64,000 nt of DNA from NCBI RefSeq assembly GCF_024343675.1, contig NZ_RJUD01000105.1, forward strand, positions 57,178 to 121,177. Direction: 5' to 3'. Of the stretch, positions 16,227 through 24,776 are shown piece after piece. The notes under the pieces were generated by a model, which saw only the letters and a program-made list of their open reading frames with translations, had not been told where the DNA came from and did no database searches. Position numbers and translations under genes: made by a program. Source of the stretch: Lacihabitans sp. CS3-21. GTDB lineage: Bacteria; Bacteroidota; Bacteroidia; Cytophagales; Spirosomataceae. Position 1 is the stretch's first letter. Each line of letters starts with the position of its first letter.

Positions 16227-17018
16227 ATGACGATTTTAGATCAAATAATAGAAAATAAAAAAATTGAAATAGCCCGAGCTAAAGAAAAAGTAACTGTTGA
16301 AGAACTTAAAAGTTCGGTTTATTTTCAAAGAGAGACCATTTCTTTAAAGTCGGCTCTATTAGCGGAGAATTCAACAGGAATTATTTCGGAATACAAAAGA
16401 AAATCACCCTCAAAAGGAGATATTAACGTAGGTGCGGGAATAGCTGAAACCACTTTGGGATATACAAAAGCTGGAGCAGCAGGTATAAGTGTACTCACGG
16501 ACACTGTTTTTTTTGGCGGCTTCAAAGAAGATTTATTGATTGCTCGTGAAAACAACCCAACTACTCCACTACTCAGAAAAGACTTCATGATAGATGAATA
16601 TCAGCTATATGAAGCTAAAGCTTGGGGGGCTGATGTGATTTTACTAATCGCAGCTAATTTAGAAAGCTCAGAGATAGAATCATTAAGCAAAAAAGCACAT
16701 GAATTAGGTTTAGAAGTCCTTTTGGAAGTTCATGACCAAGCCGAAATAGACAAAAGCCCGATGCAAAATGTGGATATTGTTGGTGTAAATAATCGAAATC
16801 TCAAAAATTTTGCAGAAAACAATGTGAATGCCTCGATTGAACTTTATGATTTTATCCCGAAAGAAAAAGTAAAAATATCAGAAAGCTGTATCAGCCATCC
16901 AGATACCGTAAAACAATTGAGAGAAATAGGCTACAAAGGATTTTTGATGGGAGAAAATTTCATGAAAACAAGTAACCCAGCTAAAGCCTTAGAGGAATTT
17001 GTAGAATTGATAATTTAA
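16227..17018 (+). CDS. trpC: Indole-3-glycerol phosphate synthase
   Basis: Closes the indole ring in tryptophan synthesis by converting CdRP to indole-3-glycerol phosphate. It is a 263-residue TIM barrel. Visible active-site segments: EYKRKSPSKGDI near 54 (catalytic Lys), LLRKDFMIDEYQLYEA near 113, VLLEVHD, VGVNNRNLKNF and KVKISESCISHPD. The length is typical for a monofunctional TrpC. It is followed by trpF (50 bases) and trpB in the usual C-F-B order. Confidence 0.96.
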   Translation: MTILDQIIENKKIEIARAKEKVTVEELKSSVYFQRETISLKSALLAENSTGIISEYKRKSPSKGDINVGAGIAETTLGYTKAGAAGISVLTDTVFFGGFKEDLLIARENNPTTPLLRKDFMIDEYQLYEAKAWGADVILLIAANLESSEIESLSKKAHELGLEVLLEVHDQAEIDKSPMQNVDIVGVNNRNLKNFAENNVNASIELYDFIPKEKVKISESCISHPDTVKQLREIGYKGFLMGENFMKTSNPAKALEEFVELII

Positions 17019-17068
17019 AACATTTGTTTCATTAGCTTGATACTTCAGTGCCTTTTAAAAAAAACAAA

Positions 17069-17698
17069 ATGCTAAAAATCAAAGTTTGCGGAATGCGGGA
17101 AAGTCAGAATATACTGGCTTTGGCAGAGTTGCAACCAGATTTTATGGGGTTTATTTTTTATGAAAAATCGGCAAGGTTTACTGGTGATATTTTAGATAAA
17201 AAAACGCTCAGAAGTTTACCTCAAAATATCAAAAAGACAGGGGTTTTTGTAAATGAGAAATTAGAAAAAATAGTTGGGATTTGCAAAGAATACGATTTAG
17301 ATTTTATACAATTACATGGAAATGAAACCATTGAGTTTTGTAGAAAATTAAAAAATGAGGGTTTAAAAATCATAAAAGTATTCTCAGTGGATAATTCTTT
17401 TGATTTTGCTGAAACCACTCCCTTTGAGACGTTTATTGATTATTTTCTATTCGACACCAAAGCCGATGGCGGATATGGCGGCCATGGAAAAACATTCGAC
17501 TGGCAAATTTTAGATAATTATGCTGGTGAAAAACCTTTTCTATTAGCAGGAGGGATATCGTTAGAAAACTTGGAGGATTTGAAAAATATTAGAAATAAGA
17601 ATTTTGCGGGAATTGACGTCAATAGCAAATTTGAAATAAGCCCTGCAAATAAAAACATGGAAGCCTTGATAGAGCTTTTTGAAAAAATAAGAATATGA
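17069..17698 (+). CDS. trpF: Phosphoribosylanthranilate isomerase
   Basis: Isomerises phosphoribosylanthranilate to CdRP, the substrate of TrpC. It is a TIM barrel of about 209 residues. Start: ATG at 17069 gives [11 protein letters not shown], the normal TrpF N-terminus; a GTG at 17048 would add seven lysine-rich residues and is less likely. Motifs: KVCGMRE with the catalytic Cys at residue 7, [26 protein letters not shown] (catalytic Asp region) and [12 protein letters not shown]. Its stop overlaps the trpB start by four bases (ATGA), indicating translational coupling. Confidence 0.94.
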   Translation: MLKIKVCGMRESQNILALAELQPDFMGFIFYEKSARFTGDILDKKTLRSLPQNIKKTGVFVNEKLEKIVGICKEYDLDFIQLHGNETIEFCRKLKNEGLKIIKVFSVDNSFDFAETTPFETFIDYFLFDTKADGGYGGHGKTFDWQILDNYAGEKPFLLAGGISLENLEDLKNIRNKNFAGIDVNSKFEISPANKNMEALIELFEKIRI

Positions 17699-18891
17699 AA
17701 AGTCTAAAAGAAAACTCACCGTTTCAGGTGGACGAGAGAGGTTATTACGGAAACTACGGCGGAGCGTTTATTCCCGAAATGCTTTATCCAAATGTAGAGG
17801 AGCTACGTGAAAACTATCTCCAAATCATGTATGAACCTAGTTTTCAAGAAGAATTTCAACGTTTATTGAAAGATTATGTGGGACGCCCAACTCCACTTTT
17901 TCATGCAGAGCGACTTTCAGAAAAATACCAAACCAAGGTATATCTCAAAAGAGAGGATCTCTGTCATACGGGGGCTCACAAGGTAAACAATACCCTTGGC
18001 CAAATATTATTGGCTAAAAAACTTAATAAAAAGAAAATCGTAGCAGAAACTGGAGCTGGACAACACGGCGTGGCCACCGCTACCATGTGTGCATTGATGG
18101 GTTTAGAATGCATCGTGTATATGGGCGAAATCGACATTGAACGCCAGGCTCCAAACGTGGCCCGTATGAAAATGCTCGGTGCGGAAGTGAGACCAGCAAA
18201 AAGTGGATCAAGAACCCTCAAAGATGCCACCAATGAAGCCATGAGACACTGGATAAACAACCCGACTGATACGCATTATATCATCGGTTCGGTAGTGGGC
18301 CCTCACCCCTACCCCGACATGGTGGCCAGATTCCAGTCGGTTATTTCTGAGGAAATCAGAACGCAACTTTTTGAGCAAACAGGATCAGAAAACCCAGATT
18401 ATGTGATAGCTTGTGTTGGAGGAGGGTCAAACGCCGCAGGTACTTTTTACCATTTCTTAGACGAACCTTCTGTTAAAATAATAGCTGCTGAAGCCGCAGG
18501 ACATGGTGTAAATACTGGCAAATCAGCAGCAACCACGTTTCTTGGTAAACCAGGCATCTTGCATGGAAGTAAAAGCTTATTGATGCAAACGTTTGATGGT
18601 CAAGTGGTTGAGCCACATTCTATTTCTGCTGGCTTGGATTATCCTGGTATCGGGCCACTTCATGCACATTTGTGGGAAAGCAAAAGGGCTACCTTCTACG
18701 GAATTACTGATGAGGAGTCATTGACAGCAGGCTTTGAACTCACCAAATTGGAAGGCATTATACCGGCCATAGAATCGAGTCACGCTTTGGCAGTTCTCAA
18801 TTATTTGGGAGCTGGAAAAGACGAAGTCGTGGTGATAGGACTTTCAGGCAGAGGTGATAAGGATTTGGCAACATATATGAAGCATTTGTAA
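17695..18891 (+). CDS. trpB: Tryptophan synthase beta chain
   Basis: Condenses indole with serine using PLP. The 398 residues are full length. The PLP lysine is Lys96 in HTGAHKVNN. The glycine-rich phosphate loop is [23 protein letters not shown] and EHALAVL-like segments ([13 protein letters not shown]) are intact. TrpB normally channels indole from TrpA, but trpA does not follow here: the next gene, about 195 bases on, is a Dabb protein. trpA, trpE, trpG and trpD must lie elsewhere. Confidence 0.97.
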   Translation: MKSLKENSPFQVDERGYYGNYGGAFIPEMLYPNVEELRENYLQIMYEPSFQEEFQRLLKDYVGRPTPLFHAERLSEKYQTKVYLKREDLCHTGAHKVNNTLGQILLAKKLNKKKIVAETGAGQHGVATATMCALMGLECIVYMGEIDIERQAPNVARMKMLGAEVRPAKSGSRTLKDATNEAMRHWINNPTDTHYIIGSVVGPHPYPDMVARFQSVISEEIRTQLFEQTGSENPDYVIACVGGGSNAAGTFYHFLDEPSVKIIAAEAAGHGVNTGKSAATTFLGKPGILHGSKSLLMQTFDGQVVEPHSISAGLDYPGIGPLHAHLWESKRATFYGITDEESLTAGFELTKLEGIIPAIESSHALAVLNYLGAGKDEVVVIGLSGRGDKDLATYMKHL

Positions 18892-19038
18892 GAATTTCAG
18901 TCTTAAAACGGCCTGTTTTGGACTCCAAATTTCATTTTGAAGCTCATAATTTTGCTATAGTTTTAGATATTTAATTTTTAATCCAAACATAAGTTTATTA
19001 TTTCTTCCCAATTAATTTTATTAAAAGGAAGGTATTTC

Positions 19039-19046
19039 TATTTTTG
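19039..19046 (+). promoter_or_regulatory. Candidate -7 box for the Dabb gene
   Basis: TATTTTTG 40 bases before the start codon. The -33 element is unclear. Confidence 0.35.
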
Positions 19047-19086
19047 TTGAAATAATAAAAATTACAACATTCAACCATTCCCAAAT

Positions 19087-19479
19087 ATGCAAATTTTCAG
19101 TTCCTTACCTTTCAAATCATTCTTATTCGCGGCTTTATTTATGGCAATTTCAACAGGTGGTTTTTCACAAAAAAAAGAACTACGACATGTAGTAATGTTC
19201 AAATTCAAGGACACCTCATCTGCAGCCGATGTTAAAAAAGTGGAAGATGCTTTTCACGGACTAAAAGACAAAATCAAGCAAATAAAAGACTACGAATGGG
19301 GAACCAACAACAGCCCTGAAGGACTTGATAACGGTTTTACTCACTTGTTTTTTGTGACTTTTAAGAGTGAAGAAGACAGAGCCATATACTTGCCTCATCC
19401 TGACCACAAAGCATTTGTAGAAGTTTTGATGCCACATCTTGATAAAGTTATGGTATTGGATTATTGGGCAAAAAAATAA
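19087..19479 (+). CDS. Exported Dabb (stress-responsive A/B barrel) domain protein
   Basis: A 130-residue protein with a signal peptide (about 1-28, ending GGFSQ) and one dimeric alpha-beta barrel (ferredoxin-like) domain: LRHVVMFKFKDTSSAADVKKVEDAFHGLKDKI, then YEWGTNNSPEGLDNGFTHLFFVTFKSEEDRAIYLPHPDHKAFVEVL. The opening RHVVMFKFK and the LPHPDHKAFV box are the hallmark of the Dabb family. Function unknown; many Bacteroidota encode an exported copy. It is ten bases upstream of an SDR gene and probably cotranscribed. Confidence 0.85.
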   Translation: MQIFSSLPFKSFLFAALFMAISTGGFSQKKELRHVVMFKFKDTSSAADVKKVEDAFHGLKDKIKQIKDYEWGTNNSPEGLDNGFTHLFFVTFKSEEDRAIYLPHPDHKAFVEVLMPHLDKVMVLDYWAKK

Positions 19480-19488
19480 GTCACAATA

Positions 19489-20271
19489 ATGAATCTCAAT
19501 CTCAAAGAAAAAGTAATAATTGTTACAGGCGGAGCCAAAGGAATTGGAGAGGGAATTTCGTCACAATTGGCACTTGAAGGTGCATTTCCGGTAATTATCG
19601 GAAGAAACGCAAAAGATAATGAATCAGCTCTTGAGAAAATAACAGCGGCTGGAGGCTTTGGATTTACGGTAGAAGCCGAACTTTCGAACCCTGACGAGTG
19701 CAAAAAGGCTGTAGATACGGTTCTGGCAAGGTTTGGAAGGATACATGGATTAGTTAATAATGCAGGAGCCAACGACGGAATTGGACTCGAAAACGGTGAT
19801 TACGAAGGCTTTATGGCCTCCTTACATCGCAACGTGGTCCATTATTATTTATTGGCAAAATATTGTCTGCCATCGTTGATAGAAACCGAGGGGTCTATCG
19901 TAAACGTCACCTCGAAAACCGCAGAGACTGGTCAAGGAGGCACTTCAGGATACGCAGCAGCCAATGGGGCACGTAATGCTCTGACAAGAGAGTGGGCTGT
20001 AGAATTGCTAAAATATGGCATAAGAGTAAACTCCGTGGTGGTTGCAGAATGTTATACCCCGCTTTATGACAAATGGATAAAAACCTTGCCTAATCCAGAG
20101 GAAACTCTAGAAAAAATTAAAGATAAAATTCCATTAGGAAAACGTATGACCACTGCCGAAGAATTGGCAAACATGGTGGTATTCTTGCTATCCAATCGTT
20201 CGAGTCATACCACCGGCCAGCTCATTCATGTAGATGGTGGTTATGTGCATTTGGATAGGGCTTTGTTGTGA
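19489..20271 (+). CDS. SDR family oxidoreductase (L-fucose dehydrogenase-like)
   Basis: A 260-residue classical short-chain dehydrogenase. The nucleotide motif is TGGAKGIGEG near 12-21, and NNAG near 91. The catalytic Ser142 and Tyr155 are spaced as usual, but the YxxxK lysine is replaced by Asn159 (Y-A-A-A-N). The C-terminal segment VNSVVVAECYTPLYDKWIKTL and the end TGQLIHVDGGYVHLD resemble proteins annotated as L-fucose dehydrogenases in Bacteroidota. That assignment is from memory of the family and is tentative. Paired with the exported Dabb gene. Confidence 0.8.
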   Translation: MNLNLKEKVIIVTGGAKGIGEGISSQLALEGAFPVIIGRNAKDNESALEKITAAGGFGFTVEAELSNPDECKKAVDTVLARFGRIHGLVNNAGANDGIGLENGDYEGFMASLHRNVVHYYLLAKYCLPSLIETEGSIVNVTSKTAETGQGGTSGYAAANGARNALTREWAVELLKYGIRVNSVVVAECYTPLYDKWIKTLPNPEETLEKIKDKIPLGKRMTTAEELANMVVFLLSNRSSHTTGQLIHVDGGYVHLDRALL

Positions 20272-20283
20272 AAAAATTAGATG

Positions 20284-20307
20284 GTCGGTTGTGTCCGCAC
20301 AACCGAC
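20284..20307. terminator. Hairpin between SDR and recF
   Basis: Perfect 10-base stem GTCGGTTGTG/CACAACCGAC with loop TCCG between two convergent genes. Neither side has a strong T run (the minus side has TTTTTT about eight bases away), so termination is likely but not certain. Confidence 0.5.
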
Positions 20308-20318
20308 AGCAATAAACC

Positions 20319-21383
20319 TTACCCAATCTCCAAAAACCTCACATCAATACCCTTTAACAATTCTTTGGTTCTGTTCGGACGAGCATCTGTCAAAAAAACC
20401 TGACCAAAGACTTTGTTATCAATCATTTCTACCAATTTCTTGATTCGCTTTTCGTCTAACTTATCAAAAATATCGTCGAGTAAAAGAATAGGTTTAAAGC
20501 CTTTAATTTGGGTAAGTATATCAAACTGAGCCATTCTGATAGCCATAATAAAGGACTTTCGTTGACCTTGCGAACCGAATTTCTTCACGGGTTTCCCCTC
20601 CATCCAAAACTCATAGTCGTCTTTGTGAATTCCTTTGGTGGTACGTTGAGCTGCCAAATCATTAGCAATGGATTTCAAAAAAATTGCCTCAAAATTTTCT
20701 TCCGAACACTCCGAATTATAATTGATTTCGACAACTTCTCTGTTGTCAGAAAGGTCGTCATAATGCTTCTTGAACAAAGGCAAAAACTGGGATACAAAAT
20801 TCTTCCTAAGGTCAAATATTTTTTTACCCGTAACCAAAAGCTGATCAGAGTAAATTCTAACCAAATCCTCATCGAAATAATTGTGCTCGCCAAATTGTTT
20901 TAGCAAACTATTCCGCTGATCAAGCGATTTATTATAAGACAAATACAGCTTTAAATATTCTCCATCTATTTGCGAAAGTATACCATCAAATAGTTTTCGG
21001 CGAGTTTCACTTCCATCGCGTATCAGATCTGTGTCATCAGGAGCAATCAGAACAACTGGATATTTGCCGATATGCTCAGAGAGTTTTTCATAAGGTACTT
21101 TGTCATAAAAAAATGACTTCTTACCTCCTCTTTGCATCGAGCAAGTGATCAGTTCTTTTCCAAAACGGCCCTCAATTTGAGCAAAATCCGTGTCAAAATT
21201 TATACTCAAAGCATCCTGACTATGAATAGAACTTTTACACAAAGACAGGAAATAAATGGCATCAAGAAGATTGGTTTTACCGCTTCCATTTTTACCAACT
21301 ATACAATTCAATCCATCCGAAAACTCGTAAAATTGATTTTCGTAATTTCTGAAATTGGATAACTGGAGTTTTTCTATGTACAT
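20319..21383 (-). CDS. recF: DNA replication and repair protein RecF
   Basis: An SMC-like ATPase that loads RecA at gaps with RecO and RecR. The 354 residues carry Walker A GKNGSGKT at about 30-37, the ABC-type signature FGSQGQRKSFIMAIRMAQ near 275, and Walker B ILLLDDIFDKLD near 306. The N-terminal IEKLQLSNFRNYENQ is typical. It converges with the SDR gene. dnaA and dnaN, common recF neighbours elsewhere, are absent here. Confidence 0.95.
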   Translation of the reverse strand: MYIEKLQLSNFRNYENQFYEFSDGLNCIVGKNGSGKTNLLDAIYFLSLCKSSIHSQDALSINFDTDFAQIEGRFGKELITCSMQRGGKKSFFYDKVPYEKLSEHIGKYPVVLIAPDDTDLIRDGSETRRKLFDGILSQIDGEYLKLYLSYNKSLDQRNSLLKQFGEHNYFDEDLVRIYSDQLLVTGKKIFDLRKNFVSQFLPLFKKHYDDLSDNREVVEINYNSECSEENFEAIFLKSIANDLAAQRTTKGIHKDDYEFWMEGKPVKKFGSQGQRKSFIMAIRMAQFDILTQIKGFKPILLLDDIFDKLDEKRIKKLVEMIDNKVFGQVFLTDARPNRTKELLKGIDVRFLEIG

Positions 21384-21468
21384 AATGACTACAAAGGTGC
21401 AGAAGAATTATTGCTTGGTCAAATTCATTTTTGAATCCGTAGAATTTTAAAAAAAACAATACCTAACA

Positions 21469-21499
21469 TTTGGATGCATAAGAATATTATGTATGTTTG
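21469..21499 (+). promoter_or_regulatory. Promoter of the PadR operon
   Basis: TTTG (21469-21472), 19 bases, TATGTTTG (21492-21499), an exact match to the Bacteroidota consensus. It overlaps an upstream ATG at 21474, which shows that the gene starts at the later ATG (21522). Confidence 0.8.
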
Positions 21500-21521
21500 T
21501 ATTAAATATTATCAATTTATT

Positions 21522-21854
21522 ATGAATCAGCATCTGAAAGGCAGTTTGAGTACCATTATCCTGAAATTGTTACACGACAACGGCAGAATGTATGGTTACG
21601 AAATCACGCAAAAAGTAAAAGAACTCACCCAAGATGACATTCAAATAACCGAAGGAGCACTTTATCCTATTTTGCATAAATTGGAAGCTGAGGAAGTCCT
21701 AACTGCTGAACTCGAAAAAGTGGATGGCCGCACAAGAAAATACTACAAAATCACGCCAAAAGGAAATGCCGTTGCAGTGGACAGAATAGCTGAACTTAAG
21801 GCATTTGCCGAAAATTTAAACCTCATCTTAAACCCAAAACTTAGTTTATCATGA
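21522..21854 (+). CDS. PadR family transcriptional regulator
   Basis: A 110-residue winged-helix repressor. The start at 21522 (MNQHLKGSLSTIILKLLHDNG) is chosen because the promoter lies over the more upstream ATG and because PadR proteins begin this way. The winged helix spans about 8-80 (MYGYEITQKVKEL, then EGALYPILHKLEAEEVLTAE, then GRTRKYYKITPKG). PadR proteins usually repress a neighbouring membrane or efflux gene and release DNA on binding a small ligand. The stop overlaps the next gene by four bases (ATGA), so the two following membrane proteins are its likely targets and partners. Confidence 0.92.
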   Translation: MNQHLKGSLSTIILKLLHDNGRMYGYEITQKVKELTQDDIQITEGALYPILHKLEAEEVLTAELEKVDGRTRKYYKITPKGNAVAVDRIAELKAFAENLNLILNPKLSLS

Positions 21855-22603
21855 AACTCAACGAATCACAAATAGCTGAAATTGAAAAATATTTTAATTC
21901 TTGTGAACTTACATTCAAAGAATTCTATGATGAGATGTTCGATCATTTCTGCTCCGAAATAGAGCATAAAATGAACGAAAATAAATCTTTTGAGGAATCA
22001 TTTAATGAAGTCCATGAAAATTTTGACTCATACAAACAGAAAGTTAGGCTTGGCGAAATTTCAGAATTTTATGGTTTAAAAGCCCTAGAATATCAACAAG
22101 CAATGTATTTCGACAGGAATATTAAAAAAGAGTATTTCCAAAGTTTAGCTAAGAATTTTTCAAGTTCAAAAATACTAATATGGATATTTTTAGGCTTATT
22201 AATTTTTAAGTTTTCGCCATATTCCCAAATTAATTTTAAATTAAATAGCTTAGGAGCTTTTTCAGGTGGGTTCAGTATCCCCTTAAATATTTTTTTAGCT
22301 GCATTCATTATTGAAAAAACCAATTTAGTTGAAGGGTTTAAACACTCTACATTAGGTTCATTTTTTTCCACCAAAAGAAGGATTTTTACTGATTTTTCCC
22401 TGAAAACAGTTTCGGTATTTAAAATCGCCTTAATACCTATTTCTGCTTTCATCTTTATCATTCAGTTTATCACATTATTTGAAATTCAAATGGATAAAGT
22501 AAGTCAGAGTGTTGTCTTTACTATGATTATTCTATTCTTATCAACTACATCGAATTTTTTCATTGAAAAAAAAATATTAAACTTTAAAATATTCAAAGCA
22601 TGA
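21851..22603 (+). CDS. Membrane protein of a PadR operon, unknown function
   Basis: A 250-residue protein. The soluble N-terminal part of about 85 residues has a helix-rich LNESQIAEIEKYFNS, FYDEMFDHFCSEIEHKMNEN, FEESFNEVHENF pattern. Four hydrophobic segments follow at about 110-122, 136-155, 193-212 and 220-240. The N-terminal layout resembles the HAAS-type helical domains of membrane proteins encoded beside PadR regulators, but I cannot assign a family. It is paralogous in layout to the next gene and joined to both neighbours by 4-base overlaps. Confidence 0.75.
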   Translation: MKLNESQIAEIEKYFNSCELTFKEFYDEMFDHFCSEIEHKMNENKSFEESFNEVHENFDSYKQKVRLGEISEFYGLKALEYQQAMYFDRNIKKEYFQSLAKNFSSSKILIWIFLGLLIFKFSPYSQINFKLNSLGAFSGGFSIPLNIFLAAFIIEKTNLVEGFKHSTLGSFFSTKRRIFTDFSLKTVSVFKIALIPISAFIFIIQFITLFEIQMDKVSQSVVFTMIILFLSTTSNFFIEKKILNFKIFKA

Positions 22604-23268
22604 CTCTGACATTTGCCGAAATTAAAAAAATCGAAACCTTCGTAAAATCAAAATACGTAGAATACCACGATATCCAAGTTGAACTCGTAGATCATCTTGC
22701 TTCAGCCATAGAAGCAGAGCTAGAACAGTTCCCCAACCAAGATTTCGAAAAATTATTACTCTCAAAATACAAAAACTTCGGTTTGTTTGGTTTCTCAGAC
22801 TTCGTAACTGAAAGAGCCAAGGCTGCTTATTCAGAAAGTCGCAAGAAATATTGGAGGCACTTTTTTGAGTTCTTTAAACTTCCAAAATTTGTTTACACAC
22901 TCCTGGTGTTTATATTGACGTTCCTTATTATTAGTAATTTACAGTACAACCAATATAAATATTTCGTACTGCCATATTTTCTAATTACAGCATTGGCAGC
23001 AGTTGTAATATTGTTCAAAATGAACCGTGAAGAAAAACTAAAATTGATTCAGAAAAAATATCAACCACTATGGATTTCAATGAGCGGCTCTGTCCTAAAC
23101 CTCAATAACCTCATATTGAGCGAAAGTTTCAAAAACGTCCTTTTTACCAATCCATATTTTATTTCCATCATTTGCACACTTTCTCTGATTGGCACTTGGG
23201 CTGAACTTTCCACCCACAAACAAATACACGAAAAACTTCGTTATCAGTATCCAGAAGCATTCAAATAA
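22600..23268 (+). CDS. Membrane protein of a PadR operon, paralogue of the preceding gene
   Basis: A 222-residue protein. The N-terminal soluble domain (LTFAEIKKIETFVKSKYVEYHDIQVELVDHLASAIEAELEQ) aligns by eye with that of the preceding protein, including the D(H/L)-SAIE/CSEIE stretch. Hydrophobic segments lie at about 98-114, 120-140, 163-173 and 189-206. ATG overlaps the previous stop (ATGA). No catalytic motif is seen. The tandem pair probably forms a membrane complex controlled by PadR, which is inference. Confidence 0.75.
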   Translation: MTLTFAEIKKIETFVKSKYVEYHDIQVELVDHLASAIEAELEQFPNQDFEKLLLSKYKNFGLFGFSDFVTERAKAAYSESRKKYWRHFFEFFKLPKFVYTLLVFILTFLIISNLQYNQYKYFVLPYFLITALAAVVILFKMNREEKLKLIQKKYQPLWISMSGSVLNLNNLILSESFKNVLFTNPYFISIICTLSLIGTWAELSTHKQIHEKLRYQYPEAFK

Positions 23269-23280
23269 ACTAAAATATCC

Positions 23281-23565
23281 TTGGAAATCACGAAAATTCA
23301 AATCGAAGAGTTAGGCAAAACAGATTGGAAAACAGTTGAGGGTAAACTAACCAAGATCTACACTTTCAAAAACTATACTGAAGTGATTGGTTTCACGAAA
23401 AAAGCCTTTGAAGTAATCGATAAACATAATCATCATCCCGAAATAATTGTCAATTATAGCAAAGTAGAGGTATCGGTAAATAATCATGAAGAGAAAAACC
23501 TCTCCGACAAATGCTATCTTTTAGCCAAAGACATAGATTTTATCAATAATATTCCTTCTATTTAG
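23281..23565 (+). CDS. Pterin-4a-carbinolamine dehydratase family protein
   Basis: About 94 residues. The PCD/DCoH fold is shown by YTFKNYTEVIGFTKKAFEVIDKHNHHPEIIVNYSKVEVSVNNHEEKNLSDKCYLLAKDID, which contains the active-site HHPE and the following Y-x-x-V and N-H pattern. The enzyme dehydrates 4a-hydroxytetrahydrobiopterin; bacterial copies may also serve in tetrahydrofolate or moco metabolism. The frame has no ATG before the domain, so the start is probably TTG at 23281, 12 bases after the previous stop. That start is uncertain by a few codons. Confidence 0.8.
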   Translation: MEITKIQIEELGKTDWKTVEGKLTKIYTFKNYTEVIGFTKKAFEVIDKHNHHPEIIVNYSKVEVSVNNHEEKNLSDKCYLLAKDIDFINNIPSI

Positions 23566-23575
23566 TTTTAATCCT

Positions 23576-23583
23576 TATTTTTG
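23576..23583 (+). promoter_or_regulatory. -7 box for pdhA
   Basis: TATTTTTG, 30 bases before ATG 23614. It overlaps a TTG that would otherwise extend the reading frame, which argues for the ATG start. Confidence 0.55.
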
Positions 23584-23613
23584 CAATCCAAAAAAATTCT
23601 AAGCGAAAACTTT

Positions 23614-24633
23614 ATGGCAACCAGCAAAAAGAAAGAGGCGGCTCAAGTAAAATACACAAAAGAACAATATATCTTTTGGTATGAAACTATGCAGTTGCAA
23701 CGCAAATTTGAAGAAAAAGCAGGGCAATTATATGGTCAGCAAAAAATCAGAGGTTTTTGTCATTTATATATAGGTCAAGAAGCGTGTTCTTCAGGAGCAG
23801 TTTCGGCATTAGAAAAAGGCGACAAATACATCACTGCTTACCGTGACCACGGTCATCCCTTGGTGTTGGGTACTGACCCTAAGCGTATCATGGCGGAGCT
23901 TTATGGCAAAGTAACGGGTACCACGAAGGGTAAAGGAGGTTCGATGCACATTTTCGATAAGGAAGTGGGTTTTGTAGGCGGCCATGGTATAGTAGGTGCA
24001 CAAATACCTATGGGTGCTGGTCTGGGTTTTGCCGAAAAATATCTGAATACCGGTAAAGTATGTATATGCTATTTTGGAGATGGAGCCACTCGTCAAGGTG
24101 CTTTACATGAAGCTTTTAACATGGCCATGACTTGGAAAATACCGACTATTTTTGTTGTAGAAAATAACGGTTACGCAATGGGTACATCCGTAGAAAGAAC
24201 CTCAAACGTAAGAGAGCTCTACACCTTGGCAGAAGCCTATGATATGCCAGCTGAGCCAGTAGATGCCATGGACGTTGAAATTGTACATGAAGCAGTTGGT
24301 AGAGCAGCTGAGAGAGCTAGAAAAGGTGATGGTCCAACATTTTTGGAATTCAAAACATACAGATTCAGAGGTCATTCGATGTCTGACCCACAAAAATATC
24401 GTACCAAAGAAGAGGTTGCAGAATGGAAACAAAGAGATCCAATCGAATTGATAAAGGACAGAATTTTGTCTCAGAAAATTGCTACTGAAGAAGAACTAAG
24501 TGCTATCGATGCTAAAATAAAGGTTCAAGTTGAAGAATCTGTGACATTTGCTGAGGAGTCACCTTGGCCTAAACCAGAGGAAGCTTTTGAAGACATTTAT
24601 GTTCAGCAAGATTATCCATTCTTGAGAGAATAA
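23614..24633 (+). CDS. pdhA: Pyruvate dehydrogenase E1 component subunit alpha
   Basis: A 339-residue thiamine diphosphate enzyme that decarboxylates pyruvate together with E1 beta. Start ATG 23614 (MATSKKKEAAQ). Motifs: YRDHGHPLVLG near 83, GKGGSMHIFDKE near 109, the ThDP motif GDGATRQGALHEAFNMAMTWKIPTIFVVENN (GDG to NN, about 159-189), and the YRFRGHSMSDPQKYR loop near 256. pdhB and the E2/E3 genes are not adjacent; a terminator follows directly. Confidence 0.93.
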   Translation: MATSKKKEAAQVKYTKEQYIFWYETMQLQRKFEEKAGQLYGQQKIRGFCHLYIGQEACSSGAVSALEKGDKYITAYRDHGHPLVLGTDPKRIMAELYGKVTGTTKGKGGSMHIFDKEVGFVGGHGIVGAQIPMGAGLGFAEKYLNTGKVCICYFGDGATRQGALHEAFNMAMTWKIPTIFVVENNGYAMGTSVERTSNVRELYTLAEAYDMPAEPVDAMDVEIVHEAVGRAAERARKGDGPTFLEFKTYRFRGHSMSDPQKYRTKEEVAEWKQRDPIELIKDRILSQKIATEEELSAIDAKIKVQVEESVTFAEESPWPKPEEAFEDIYVQQDYPFLRE

Positions 24634-24650
24634 AAATATAATATGTAATT

Positions 24651-24677
24651 AAAGACCGACAATTCGGTCTTTTTTTT
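24651..24677 (+). terminator. pdhA terminator
   Basis: Nine-base stem AAAGACCGA/TCGGTCTTT with a CAAT loop followed by a T run, 18 bases past the stop codon. Confidence 0.85.
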
Positions 24678-24740
24678 GTGCTAAATTCGTTTTGGCACAT
24701 TTTTTAGGAGTTTTTATATAAATTTTATGAAGGTTTTTCA

Positions 24741-24748
24741 TAAATTTG
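24741..24748 (+). promoter_or_regulatory. -7 box for the TPR protein gene
   Basis: TAAATTTG, 28 bases upstream of ATG 24777, just after the pdhA terminator. Confidence 0.5.
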
Positions 24749-24776
24749 CACTCCAAAAATTTTGAACAAAAGAAAA

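Noticed and set aside
21474..21521. Upstream ATG extending the PadR protein by 16 residues
   Set aside because: A consensus promoter covers this ATG, and the extension does not look like PadR sequence.
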